Source: Salibacterium aidingense DSM 18341 (lineage in GTDB: Bacteria > Bacillota > Bacilli > Bacillales > Marinococcaceae). From it: a DNA stretch of 64,000 nucleotides. Below are positions 1-8,311 of this stretch, piece by piece (position 1 is the stretch's first letter; each line of letters begins with the position of its first letter). The position numbers were made by a program, and so were the translations under genes. The notes beneath the pieces were generated by a model, which saw nothing but the letters and a program-made list of their open reading frames with translations, had not been told where the DNA came from and did not search any database. Location: NCBI RefSeq assembly GCF_000429685.1, contig NZ_AUCI01000013.1, positions 1 to 64,000 on the forward strand. The letters run 5' to 3'.

Positions 1-97
1 AGTAAGACCCCTGAGAGATGATCAGGTGGATAGGTCTGAGGTGGAAGCGTGGCAACACGTGGAGCTGACAGATACTAATCGGTCGAGGGCTTATCCA
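1..97 (+). rRNA. 23S rRNA, 3' end (partial)
   Basis: The first bases match the conserved 3' terminus of Bacillus-type 23S rRNA, including the stretch reading GACAGATACTAATCGGTCGA and the closing GGGCTTATCC. The gene starts before the window. The exact 3' end is estimated from family knowledge. It is followed by a spacer of about 165 bases and then 5S, the normal order of a Bacillaceae rRNA operon. Confidence 0.9.
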
Positions 98-261
98 AAA
101 CACCAAGGTGGTCTATGGCTGGATGCTTCGTTATGCAGTTTTGAGGGAATACCATTCCCGATCTTTCAAGCAGCAGGATCGATGATCTTGCGATAAAAGG
201 ATCTTCTGTTAAAATCGCGAACGTCCTGTTCGCAACACAGAAGCCAGCCCGTCCAGGGCAA

Positions 262-380
<119 letters not shown>

Positions 381-388
381 TATTTTAT

Positions 389-473
389 ATACATAAGCTT
401 CCTTAGCTCAGTTGGTAGAGCGCATCCATGGTAAGGATGAGGTCACCGGTTCGAGTCCGGTAGGAAGCTCCAT
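389..473 (+). repeat. Left attachment-site direct repeat (85 bp)
   Basis: An exact 85-base match to 40638-40722. It covers the whole tRNA-Thr gene plus eight bases upstream (ATACATAA) and one base after the CCA. Identity stops abruptly on both sides. The integrase starts about 120 bases to the right. I infer it is attL or attR of the element; recombination between the copies would release a circle of about 40,249 bp and leave one intact tRNA. Confidence 0.85.
397..472 (+). tRNA. tRNA-Thr (anticodon GGT), left copy
   Basis: A 76-base cloverleaf. The acceptor arms GCTTCCT and AGGAAGC pair, the discriminator is T, and CCA is encoded. The anticodon stem CATCC/GGATG encloses the loop ATGGTAA, giving anticodon GGT (threonine, ACC/ACT codons). 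It starts 16 bases after 5S, so it is transcribed with the rRNA operon. An identical copy lies at 40646-40721; together they mark the ends of an integrative element. Confidence 0.96.
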
Positions 474-553
474 CATACTGCGCCAAAGGTTTGACGATTT
501 TCTAAGGCTTCAACAAGAATATGGTCAACCACAAACTATATAAAACGTCTATA

Positions 554-591
554 GCCCATCTTCTTTCCACGAGAAAGAGGGTGGGTTTTTT
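554..591 (+). terminator. Rho-independent terminator after tRNA-Thr
   Basis: The arms GCCCATCTTCTTTC and GAAAGAGGGTGGG form a strong hairpin with a five-base loop, followed by six T residues. It would end transcription from the rRNA operon and tRNA-Thr. The T tract runs straight into the integrase ATG at 592, and the only ribosome-site-like bases for that ATG (GAGGGTGGG) are part of the 3' arm. Confidence 0.85.
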
Positions 592-1509
592 ATGCTTTTG
601 AAATTTGCAATTCAAGATTTCCTCGATGATCGGAAATTTAATAACCTTTCTCAAACAACCATTTCATCATACGAGTATTCCCTTAAGATATTTCATGACT
701 TCTGTGTCCATCAAAAGAATATCACTGACCTTACCGAGATCACTCCACACATGGTAAAAGCATTCCTCATACACGAACAACAGGAGAAAAAGAATAAGCC
801 TGCATCCATTAATACAAAGCTAAAGAACTTGAACGCATTTTTTAACTATATGATCGAGATTGAAATGATCGAAAAAAATCCAGCAGTGAAAATCAAAAAG
901 CAAAAAGAAGATATCCGCATTGATGTTTTTAAAGATCACCACATTCATAAAATGCTTGGATACTATAAGCGACAAAAAAGAAAAGAATATTCCTTTCATT
1001 CCTATAGAAACTTTTCCCTTATATTCTTCTTGCTAGGTACAGGAGTACGTTTAGGTGAGATGTGTAATGTGAAATGGTCAGATATTGATTATGAACATAA
1101 GCAAGTCACCATCTTTGGAAAGAAACGAACAATAAGTACTATACCTGTAACTGAGAAATTATTAAAAGAAATGGCAGAATACCGTATGTTTTGTGAACGC
1201 TATTTCAATGAAACATCAGAGTATGTATTTGTGAATTTAAAGAATGAACGATTAACAGAGAATGCAGTACAAAACATTTTTAAAAGACTGGCAAAGATTA
1301 TGAACTTCCGAGATGTGCGGTTGTCGGCTCATACATTCAGACATACCTTTGCGCACCGCTACTTGCTTGCAGGAGGTGATGTGTTCAGTCTTCAAAAGAT
1401 CCTCAGGCATGAAAAGATGGATATGGTTCAAAGGTATCTCGCACTTTGGGGAACAGACCTGTCCCAGCAAAACGACAAATACAATCCATTAAATGATATC
1501 GATATTTAA
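592..1509 (+). CDS. int: Tyrosine recombinase (integrase) of the island
   Basis: A site-specific recombinase of the XerC/XerD-like phage-integrase family, expected to integrate and excise the island at tRNA-Thr. At 305 aa it has full family length. The N-terminal part (about 1-90) is the SAM-like core-binding domain. The catalytic part shows the family residues: Arg in GVRLGE near residue 153, HTFRH near 247-251, His in LRHEKMD near 273, and the nucleophile Tyr in QRYLAL near 282. The start at 592 is directly behind a terminator whose 3' arm supplies the only ribosome-site-like sequence, so expression may need read-through of that hairpin. The gene sits just inside the left repeat, as expected for a tRNA-targeting element. 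Confidence 0.93.
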   Translation: MLLKFAIQDFLDDRKFNNLSQTTISSYEYSLKIFHDFCVHQKNITDLTEITPHMVKAFLIHEQQEKKNKPASINTKLKNLNAFFNYMIEIEMIEKNPAVKIKKQKEDIRIDVFKDHHIHKMLGYYKRQKRKEYSFHSYRNFSLIFFLLGTGVRLGEMCNVKWSDIDYEHKQVTIFGKKRTISTIPVTEKLLKEMAEYRMFCERYFNETSEYVFVNLKNERLTENAVQNIFKRLAKIMNFRDVRLSAHTFRHTFAHRYLLAGGDVFSLQKILRHEKMDMVQRYLALWGTDLSQQNDKYNPLNDIDI

Positions 1510-1524
1510 AAGGAGGTAATTTGC

Positions 1525-1584
1525 ATGGATTCACTTTCCGACAGCCTAAAAAAGAAACGATTGATCGTTTTGACGGATATCTAA
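1525..1584 (+). CDS. Possible 19-aa peptide after the integrase
   Basis: A very short reading frame (MDSLSDSLKKKRLIVLTDI) starts 15 bases after the integrase stop with a near-perfect ribosome site AAAGGAGGTAA at 1508-1518. The Lys/Arg-rich middle has no family I recognise. It may be a leader peptide, a tiny regulator, or the 5' end of a deleted gene, since about 230 bases without a long frame follow. Confidence 0.3.
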   Translation: MDSLSDSLKKKRLIVLTDI

Positions 1585-1813
1585 TCGTTAATGAACACGA
1601 ATAATAAAGTCATTTAAAGATAAAATAGTTGTTTTAAACTCCCCTTCTATTCAAGAATCGGGCCAGTATTGGAATAAGAAATGTTATTATTAAATGTAGT
1701 TATTTCATTTGAAGTGAATATTTGAATAGAGGAACAGTGATGAAATGTAGAATAGGAACATCTTGTAGGGAAGTCGTTTTGATAAATTGGTACGTAATAA
1801 ACAGGAGGAAGTC

Positions 1814-2587
1814 ATGTCCAAAATTTATAGATTTGTCAGTTTTGAGTCCTTTGTTGATATGATAATGACACAATCATTAACTTTTGTGCATCCCAGTCTT
1901 TGGGATGATCCATATGAGTTAAGTTTAATTGAATCTAAATTTAAAAAAATCATCGATTCTGATGATTCGATCTCTACAGAACGTACTGTAGACACTATAC
2001 TTCATCAAATTATAACGAATAAGTTATATTGCCAATCTTGGACAAAACTAAATGAGAGCGATGCTTTATGGAGAATTTATAATAATAATAATACTTCAGT
2101 ACGTATTGAAATTGACTTAAATGACATTTCAAAACTTGAAAATGTTGAAGCTTTAGAAGTAGAGTATGTGGACGACCCTTATGAGTTAGTAGAAAAAGAG
2201 TCTTTTTATGATTTGATTAGAATCAAAAGAAAAGCGTTTTCACATGAAAGTGAAATTAGACTAGTAACTCATTATAAATTTAATGGAACCGAAGACGCTC
2301 AAGAATACATAAAAGACTATTTAAAGCTAAGTGGAGATTCGAGGTTATATAAAAATATTGAAATTGAAGAAATTTCTACTGAAGTAGAAAGAATCGTCTC
2401 AAAATTAAATTTAAATCTAAAGAATAAAACTTTTCAGATTTACTACGGGCATATTGATAATTTTATTAAATCAATTATGTTAAATCCCTTTGCACCAGAA
2501 TGGTTTAATGGCACCTTAAAAATGTTTTGCGAACAGAATGGAATCAATTACCTTGGCAAATCTGAATTGTACAGGGCAAATAAGTAA
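1814..2587 (+). CDS. DUF2971-family protein
   Basis: The start at 1814 is chosen because AGGAGG lies five bases upstream; an in-frame upstream ATG (1787) has no ribosome site. The 257-aa product opens with the pattern typical of DUF2971 proteins (KIYRFVSFESFVDMI, then FVHPSLWDDPYE) and has the later CQSWTKLNESDALWRIYN block. The biochemical function of the family is unknown, but its members often sit in defence islands and mobile elements, as here. There are no membrane segments. Codon use is AT-rich like the rest of the island. It appears to be a single-gene unit. The role in defence is an inference from position only. Confidence 0.75.
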   Translation: MSKIYRFVSFESFVDMIMTQSLTFVHPSLWDDPYELSLIESKFKKIIDSDDSISTERTVDTILHQIITNKLYCQSWTKLNESDALWRIYNNNNTSVRIEIDLNDISKLENVEALEVEYVDDPYELVEKESFYDLIRIKRKAFSHESEIRLVTHYKFNGTEDAQEYIKDYLKLSGDSRLYKNIEIEEISTEVERIVSKLNLNLKNKTFQIYYGHIDNFIKSIMLNPFAPEWFNGTLKMFCEQNGINYLGKSELYRANK

Positions 2588-2671
2588 TCTAAATAAATCG
2601 CCTAACTGAGCACTCATGCTACGGAGGATAATTCTCCTTGGACAAGTAGAATATCAGGAACTCAAGCACAG

Positions 2672-2906
2672 AACTTAATCCCGTTAATTATATTTGTATA
2701 TCCGGTAATCTCCATTGTAATTGGTGTTCTTGGATATTACATTTTTAAGAATATCTATATGGCACCTATATTAGTACGATAATTACAGTTATGGCATTCT
2801 TTACAGTATTTAATTATACATTTTGGGTTTGGGCAGCCCTATACACATTATTGTCATTTTTATCAGGATTAACTATTAAATTGTTATCTTCCAAAAAGCC
2901 AATCTG
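2672..2906 (+). pseudogene. Frameshifted DUF2651-like small membrane protein
   Basis: Two frames together give a small hydrophobic protein: first PLIIFVYPVISIVIGVLGYY followed by IFKNIYMAPIL, then, after a shift near 2777, STIITVMAFFTVFNYTFWVW and a third hydrophobic stretch ending SSKKPI at 2906. This resembles the DUF2651 (YbeC-type) membrane proteins of Bacillus. No proper start codon or ribosome site is visible, so the gene looks doubly damaged. Recognition is from memory of the family and is moderate. Confidence 0.5.
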
Positions 2907-2925
2907 AATTACCTAGTTTAAACAG

Positions 2926-2955
2926 ACGGGCGCAATCCTGAAGTAAGGATAGTGT
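2926..2955. repeat. GGGCGCAAT dispersed palindromic repeat, copy 1
   Basis: Reads ACGGGCGCAATCCTGAAGTA followed by AGGATAGTG, with ATCCT/AGGAT able to pair. Similar sequences occur at 3400-3429, 3986-4004, 46101-46117 and 46609-46637, always between genes. Such degenerate palindromes are common in Bacillaceae intergenic DNA. Confidence 0.5.
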
Positions 2956-2997
2956 TTTTAATTTATTTCAAACTAAGAGCGTTAAGGGGTTATGTCT

Positions 2998-3384
2998 ATG
3001 AGATTTTTATTTACCCTTGTCATATTATTACCTCTAGTTGGTTGTAATTTAGACACAAAGACGGTTGCCGAATTCTATGAGCAAGACCTTAGCGAAGTAA
3101 CTAAAATAGTTATTACGAATGGTAACACTGGCTTCGAAAAGACAGTTACATATAATGGAGACATAGAAAGTTTTTTAAGTGATATAAAAGAGGTTAAGTT
3201 TATTCCAGACGAAAACCAAGAGAATAGAAGTGGTTTTAATTATTTAATTACCCTTTTTGAAGATGGTGAAAAGACTGTTCAATTTGGATTAACGAAGGTA
3301 CAAGGAAATTATTATCACACGGAACCAGACATTTATCCAATTGTTGATGACTTCTATAAAAACCTAGACGTTGAAAAGCAATAA
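2998..3384 (+). CDS. Small predicted lipoprotein
   Basis: A 128-aa protein with an N-terminal signal sequence and lipobox (hydrophobic FTLVILLPLVGC, cysteine about residue 16), so it is probably lipid-anchored on the outer face of the membrane. The start at 2998 is eight bases after AAGGGG; the ATG at 2992 is too close to it. The mature part is a mixed alpha/beta sequence rich in acidic residues, with alternating hydrophobic strands such as TKIVITNG and YLITLFEDGEKTVQFGL. I do not recognise a specific family. The neighbours are a broken membrane-protein gene and an NTF2-like gene, which give no functional hint. Confidence 0.7.
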   Translation: MRFLFTLVILLPLVGCNLDTKTVAEFYEQDLSEVTKIVITNGNTGFEKTVTYNGDIESFLSDIKEVKFIPDENQENRSGFNYLITLFEDGEKTVQFGLTKVQGNYYHTEPDIYPIVDDFYKNLDVEKQ

Positions 3385-3399
3385 TTACTTATGCAATTA

Positions 3400-3429
3400 A
3401 CGGGCGCAAATCCGGAATAAGAATTGCAC
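3400..3429. repeat. GGGCGCAAA dispersed palindromic repeat, copy 2
   Basis: Reads ACGGGCGCAAATCCGGAATA then AGAATTGCA, downstream of the lipoprotein gene. TGCAATTAACGGGCGCAAAT upstream and AATTGCA at the end can pair around it. It matches the copy at 2926-2955 in its first ten bases. Confidence 0.5.
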
Positions 3430-3521
3430 TTTTTCTTGGCTTAAAGGGTCATTATCTTGAATACAAAAAAATTGAATGTGATAAACTTAAGAAGACGTTG
3501 GGAAAGGAGGAGGCATAGAAC

Positions 3522-3971
3522 ATGAATACTTCATTCCGTGATGAAATCGAAAATCTTTATCTAAAACTAATAGATGCGTGGAATAAACGTCAAGCCCAAG
3601 GAATGGCTGAACAATTCGCAGAACAGGGAGTTCAAATTGGGTTTGATGGAAGTAAGGTAATTGGACAAGAAGAAATCTTATCGCACCTCGAGCCTATCTT
3701 TGAACAATATCCTACTGCTCCTTTTGTAACTAAAGTTAAAGATATACGGCCTTTGGGAACTGATGCCGCAATTTTACACGCTATTGCAGGGATGATTCCA
3801 CCTGGAAAGACAGATATCGAGCCCACGGTAAACGCTCATCAAACTCTAGTGGCAGTGAAAAAGGATGGTGATTGGCGTGTTGAGCTCTTTCAAAATACAC
3901 CTGCTCAGTTTCATGGTAGACCCGAGTTAGTTGAGGAGATGACTGATGAGTTAAGGCAGTTACTTAGGTAA
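3522..3971 (+). CDS. SnoaL/NTF2-like protein (SgcJ/EcaC family)
   Basis: A 149-aa protein with a strong ribosome site (AAAGGAGGAGG about nine bases before ATG). It has the layout of NTF2-like cone-fold proteins of the SgcJ/EcaC group: an opening helix with the LIDAWNKRQAQGMAEQFAEQ pattern, the VIGQEEILSHLEPIF block, then strands (DAAILHAIAGM, HQTLVAVKKDGDWRVELFQN). Members are often annotated as oxidoreductases, isomerases or calcium-binding-domain homologues, but no substrate can be predicted. It stands alone in the accessory left part of the island. Confidence 0.75.
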   Translation: MNTSFRDEIENLYLKLIDAWNKRQAQGMAEQFAEQGVQIGFDGSKVIGQEEILSHLEPIFEQYPTAPFVTKVKDIRPLGTDAAILHAIAGMIPPGKTDIEPTVNAHQTLVAVKKDGDWRVELFQNTPAQFHGRPELVEEMTDELRQLLR

Positions 3972-4560
3972 CAGTTTTGTGAAGCAAGCGGGTGCGATTG
4001 TGGAAGTTTTTCAAACAACTTTTTTATCATGTATTCTGTTTTAAAGGTGGAAAAGCCCGTCATTTTAAACAACTATTTTTTGATATAGATGCATTATTTA
4101 TAGGAGAAATGCGGCTTAAATGAAACAACTTTATTATTTATGAACAGTTAGTTTAAATACAAGAGCAATTGAGTTAGAATATGAGTGGGGAGGAGAGACC
4201 TATTACATCCCCCTGTCTGACGATAAACATTTCATACAAGTAAGGAATGGCAATGAATACATCACAGTAAGCTGTCAGAGCGCACTAGTAACAACAGATA
4301 AGGATTGTCAGGGCATCCTATTCATTCATTATATGAAGGCGTATATAGCAGAGTTAAGCCTTTACAGGAGGTGTAGGAGTTACAGTAAACATTGGTAGAT
4401 GTCGGTGTGTTTATTTTTTCGGTATAATAATCATTTATTTTAGTATAATAGATCATGGAGAAGTTAACTTTCATTCGCTAAATTAAAATGTCCAAACTTC
4501 TCTTGATTCCTCACGTTCATTTGTTTAATAGGGAGTGATATTATTAATAAAGTCATAAAA
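3972..4560. other. Intergenic stretch with a gene remnant
   Basis: About 590 bases without an intact gene. A degenerate GGGTGCGATT repeat lies at 3986-4004. From about 4141 to 4396 a + strand frame encodes roughly 84 codons (containing EYEWGGETYYIPLSDD and VTTDKDCQGILFIHY) but has no ATG, GTG or TTG start at its 5' end, so I take it as a truncated gene of unknown family. Two TATAAT hexamers (4423-4428 and 4444-4449) may be -10 elements for the gene at 4561, but I see no convincing -35 partners. Confidence 0.4.
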
Positions 4561-5595
4561 ATGACATTTCCTCTATTTGAAAGAAGTGCTTCAGATTATA
4601 AATTAATAACAAAAAGTTTTTCAAAAGTTTGGGGAGAAGTGCCAGGTGTTTTATCAAAGATAGATTTGGACTCAAAAATAGGCTCCCTAATACTCAACAT
4701 TGATTGGGAAGAACACATACCAGTAATTTTAGAAAAAAATGCAATTAATTCATTTTTTACAATAGAAAACTACTTTTCGGGAAAATTTACTGAAGAGCAA
4801 TTATGGGAATTCGGTCAAAATAATAATTTTCCTGACTGTATAGATGTTAATTGTTTGGTGAAAGTGGACACTACCAAAAATGCAAATTATTCGATTGAAA
4901 AAATTGTTCGGGTGATTGAGTACTACATTGAGAACATTTTCTTTCAGATATTTTTGACTCTAAATTTAAGTGCACCAGGCTCATTTGATAGTTATAATCC
5001 AACAAATGCTAAAACAAATTTAGAGTTACATAAATATTCTTCCTCTCAGTTAGAAACTGCTTGGATTAATAGCATTAATCTTGGATGGCCAGAGATTGAA
5101 AGTTTAGAATTAAGTAAAGTATGGGCTTGGATGGAGTCATTAGAATTTGGATCTAGACAAATAGCAAAGAATAGGACTGAAAAGGCATTATTTTCTATCT
5201 TACATTTTTGCTGTGAAGAAAAAGTTAGTCCTACACAGTTGATTTGGATTTCGCTTGCTTTAGAAGCCTTATACGATACCCCGAAAGGCCAAATCAACAG
5301 AATTTTTTTGGATAGAATTATTTTATTTTTAAATATTCCCGAAAATAATAAAAAGGTATATAAAAAGAAAATTAGGGATTTTTATGATTTGAGAAGCCGT
5401 TTTGTTCATGGTGATTTAGACATAGAAAATCCCTTAAAAAACAACGTCTTAGATAATAGTATTTTTGACTATGATTCTATAATTTTGGAGAACTGTGCTT
5501 TTGGCCTTTCTATTGTAATAGCTACTTTGCAAAAAATGATAAAAAATCAGTGGAACTCATTAGACTTTTATGAAAGTTATAAAGGGGTTAAATAA
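4561..5595 (+). CDS. HEPN-like (ApeA-type) protein
   Basis: A 344-aa soluble protein. The C-terminal third (about 225-330) looks like an ApeA-type HEPN domain: a helix LIWISLALEALYDTP, a basic helix, then DFYDLRSRFVHGD. The last carries the HEPN nuclease signature R-x4-H (RSRFVH, about residues 279-284). HEPN proteins are typically RNases in abortive infection and toxin systems. The N-terminal part is unrecognised. The start is uncertain: ATG 4561 has no ribosome site, while GGGAGTGAT at 4531-4539 would fit an in-frame ATT at 4543, a rare start codon. There is no obvious antitoxin partner. The defence role is inferred from the motif and the island context. Confidence 0.65.
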   Translation: MTFPLFERSASDYKLITKSFSKVWGEVPGVLSKIDLDSKIGSLILNIDWEEHIPVILEKNAINSFFTIENYFSGKFTEEQLWEFGQNNNFPDCIDVNCLVKVDTTKNANYSIEKIVRVIEYYIENIFFQIFLTLNLSAPGSFDSYNPTNAKTNLELHKYSSSQLETAWINSINLGWPEIESLELSKVWAWMESLEFGSRQIAKNRTEKALFSILHFCCEEKVSPTQLIWISLALEALYDTPKGQINRIFLDRIILFLNIPENNKKVYKKKIRDFYDLRSRFVHGDLDIENPLKNNVLDNSIFDYDSIILENCAFGLSIVIATLQKMIKNQWNSLDFYESYKGVK

Positions 5596-5641
5596 AATAC
5601 ATTTTTTGAAGCAGTTATCTCTAGGAATGAAGAATGCGGTT

Positions 5642-7042
5642 TTAACTGTTCGTAAATTTATCGCAGTTTGTCAGCATCTGATTTTTTATTCTGACACCTA
5701 ATTTTACAACGGTAGGAAAATGACCAGTTTTCAGAAAAGAAATTTCTTCCTCGTTCACCAGCTCTACTTTAATAGCTTTTCGTGTTGAGTCTTCTTCCGG
5801 ATTAAATAAGTTGAAAGCTTTTAGCAGAATCGAAAAAAACTCGCCTATATTGATAGGTTCATTTATATCGTGATCTTCTGGCAAAATCCCCCGTTTTCTC
5901 AATTCAAATTTTCTTCTCTTTGCTGTAGTTATATGCATACCATCCGCAAGTAGGCGATGTCGTTCACTTTTTGAATCATAGAGAAATTCGTATAAGCACC
6001 ATTCCAGGTGACCCCAGGTAAGATAATCAATGATAGGTTGTTGTTTCTTCTTTCTATTTATCTCTTTCTCCCAAGAAGCTGGATAAAGCAAGCTGGCATA
6101 GAAGTGGCCGACTTCTGTAATTAATCGGTCATTAAATATTATTTCTCCGTCTACCATTACTTGAGAGCATGTTTTAGGAACAAAGGGATATAAGTACCGT
6201 GGCACCGATATATGTTGTTTGAAATCATCCAAATCTACTTTAAAATCATACCCTGGTAAAGGCGATTTTTTTAACGTGGTGTTGGGTATTGTTATTTGCA
6301 TACTTTCTATTCCGTAATTTTTCTTGTTTTCTATATAAGGTGTGAGATCCTCTACGCCAAAACATTCCCCTTTTAAATTGAAACAAATATCTTCTAATAA
6401 ATACCTAGTATCTTTTCCTGAAAAAATTCGGTGATTGACCGCTTCCCCTTCTCGGAAAATCATTATCTCTTTCGTATGAGGATTCAGGGAAACAAGGGAA
6501 TTTACACCAAAGGTAGACGGCTCCATTAAAGACTGACCGATAGCTGTTACTTGATAGAGGAGGTTCTCTTTTTGAAGCAAATTTTCTCCTATAATCCATA
6601 TATCTATAATATCTGCATCTCGGTATAATTTTCGACGTTTTTTAACGTCCTCATCTGTTATAGAAGAACGCTGATATTCAATCGCCCATTCTTGCCCATT
6701 TTTAAATCGGAGGTATACGTCGGCTACTTGATTAGTCTCATCGATTCTATGTTCCATGTCAATTTCTTCAGCAACGTCTCGGTAATACTTTTCGAAATAA
6801 TGGAACAACAAGACCTTCCCTTCTTCGTGCTCTTTTGATTCATTTTCCAAGAAACAATCAACATTACGCTCATGTTTAAAATGTGGAACTCTTATGGAAC
6901 CCCAATGTAGTGAAACTCTTTGATTGCAGAAGTGACAAGTGAACTTATTTAATTTGTTCTGTTTCTTGAGAAAATCTCTTTTATTTTCCCATGTCCGACT
7001 TTTCAAATTTATAACTTGATTATCCATTGAAGCCTTATACAT
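5642..7042 (-). CDS. CoiA-like nuclease with N-terminal zinc finger
   Basis: A 466-aa protein related to competence protein CoiA. Near the N-terminus is a zinc-finger-like CHFCNQRV segment followed by PHFKHERNVDCF. The nuclease core follows: helix HEEGKVLLFHYFEKYY, then ADVYLRFKNGQEWAIEYQRS, where Asp, Glu and Gln form the CoiA version of the PD-(D/E)XK site, and SITDEDVKKRRKLY. The long C-terminal half is not recognised. The start at 7042 has GGGAGG eight bases upstream. CoiA acts on DNA in natural transformation; in islands such proteins are likely nucleases for recombination or defence, which is an inference here. It is encoded opposite to its left neighbour and in line with the small HTH gene upstream. 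Confidence 0.75.
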   Translation of the reverse strand: MYKASMDNQVINLKSRTWENKRDFLKKQNKLNKFTCHFCNQRVSLHWGSIRVPHFKHERNVDCFLENESKEHEEGKVLLFHYFEKYYRDVAEEIDMEHRIDETNQVADVYLRFKNGQEWAIEYQRSSITDEDVKKRRKLYRDADIIDIWIIGENLLQKENLLYQVTAIGQSLMEPSTFGVNSLVSLNPHTKEIMIFREGEAVNHRIFSGKDTRYLLEDICFNLKGECFGVEDLTPYIENKKNYGIESMQITIPNTTLKKSPLPGYDFKVDLDDFKQHISVPRYLYPFVPKTCSQVMVDGEIIFNDRLITEVGHFYASLLYPASWEKEINRKKKQQPIIDYLTWGHLEWCLYEFLYDSKSERHRLLADGMHITTAKRRKFELRKRGILPEDHDINEPINIGEFFSILLKAFNLFNPEEDSTRKAIKVELVNEEEISFLKTGHFPTVVKLGVRIKNQMLTNCDKFTNS

Positions 7043-7173
7043 CAAAAACACCTCCCACTAAGTATCATAAACACATTAACTAATGTAATTTTTAGCTCAT
7101 TAAAGACTATCTCTAAGGACTGAATCCTAATAATGCATTCTAAGTTCCCACTTGGCAAATGTGGAAAAGAAAG

Positions 7174-7365
7174 TTATCCCTCGCCCTTTTCTCCGTTCAA
7201 CCAGTTAAAAAAAACTTCCCGTGATATTTTTATTCTTTTCCCCACATGAACGACATGGAATTGTCCGGAATTGACTAATTCATAAGCTTGTCTTCTGCCA
7301 ATGCCTAATATTGATTGAATATGTGAAACATCCAAGGCAGCAGGATAATTGTTCATGGTATACAT
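7174..7365 (-). CDS. Excisionase-like HTH protein
   Basis: A 63-aa protein with one MerR/excisionase-type winged helix-turn-helix (HTH_17): DVSHIQSILGIGRRQAYELV, then FHVVHVGKRIKISREVFFNWL. This is the usual make-up of recombination directionality factors and small island regulators that bind near att sites. AAAGGA lies ahead of the ATG. It is encoded upstream of the CoiA-like gene and downstream of an XRE regulator, all on the minus strand. It is about 6 kb from the integrase, unusual for a classical xis, so it could instead be a general regulator. Confidence 0.75.
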   Translation of the reverse strand: MYTMNNYPAALDVSHIQSILGIGRRQAYELVNSGQFHVVHVGKRIKISREVFFNWLNGEKGEG

Positions 7366-7415
7366 TATTATCTATCCTTTCAAGTTAATTAGCATTTTAA
7401 GAAAAGTAAAATTGC

Positions 7416-8162
7416 CTATTCTTCTTCAAATTTGTGTTGCACCTGTTTAAGTAATTGAGCAGTGTATTCATCTCTAACATGATCAAGTTGCTTCGCACTT
7501 GTTAGTAACCGATTCTTCGGAATCCAACCAATGTATTGAGGATTTTTTTCACGTAGTTGAATATGTTTTTCTGCAAGCTCAAAAGGAGAATAACTTTTTT
7601 CTAGTGGCAAGTAGTACGGGTTAAGGAATGTATCAATTTTTTCAATAGAAAATATAATTTCTGCAATGAAATTTCTTCCACTGTCAACACTTAATTTTTC
7701 TTTGGTTCTTCCGTCATAAATACTTCTTCTGTCACCATTACTTGCTTCTTGTTCAACATGAACAATGTAATGGTATTCATTTTCACTAAATGGATTTACG
7801 GATAGCTCATCAATGTTTGAAAGGGAGGAAGCAGGTTCTTTGTTGTTGTTCGCACTCAAATTAATGACAATAGGTTTGTATTCATTTAAATAAAAATCAT
7901 CAAAGAAGATCTCTATATTTACTTTGAAATCTTTGCATATGGCGTGAAGGGCTCTAGCAGAGACATCTTTTGTTTTTTCACGTTCAATCATAGTAAGAGT
8001 AGACTGAGAGACAAGTTTGACGCGATTAGCTACACTATTGCCACTGTAAATCTGACCAAAATGTTTATGTAGAATTTCCCTTATAAAACGAATTCTTGGC
8101 CCTATATCTCTACTAGCCATTTCTAAATACTCGGATTCATTAAGTACTATGTTATCTCCCAT
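7416..8162 (-). CDS. XRE-family transcriptional regulator
   Basis: A 248-aa protein with an N-terminal helix-turn-helix of the Cro/C1 type at about residues 18-75 (RIRFIREILHKHFG, then VSQSTLTMIEREKTKDVSAR and ALHAICKDFKVNIEIFF). The remaining 170 residues are acidic and unrecognised, possibly a ligand or signal domain. The start at 8162 is preceded by TTGGAGG. The gene is divergent from the replication-type gene at 8312; the 149-bp AT-rich gap would hold both promoters. I infer it is the island's master regulator, by analogy with C1- and ImmR-like repressors. Confidence 0.8.
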   Translation of the reverse strand: MGDNIVLNESEYLEMASRDIGPRIRFIREILHKHFGQIYSGNSVANRVKLVSQSTLTMIEREKTKDVSARALHAICKDFKVNIEIFFDDFYLNEYKPIVINLSANNNKEPASSLSNIDELSVNPFSENEYHYIVHVEQEASNGDRRSIYDGRTKEKLSVDSGRNFIAEIIFSIEKIDTFLNPYYLPLEKSYSPFELAEKHIQLREKNPQYIGWIPKNRLLTSAKQLDHVRDEYTAQLLKQVQHKFEEE

Positions 8163-8311
8163 AGATTTCATTTCCTCCAATTATTTGTTATAGTCTTTAT
8201 TATACACTATATTTATTATAATTTGAATAGTTATGTAAAAATAAATAATAGCTAAGTAATCAGTTTAGGTGCAGTACGATAAAAGATAAGACAATTAAGG
8301 GGGACGACAGT

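Noticed and set aside
4543-4561. ATT start codon for the HEPN-like gene at 4561
   Set aside because: A ribosome site fits it, but without a paralogue for alignment I kept the ATG; noted as uncertain in the feature.
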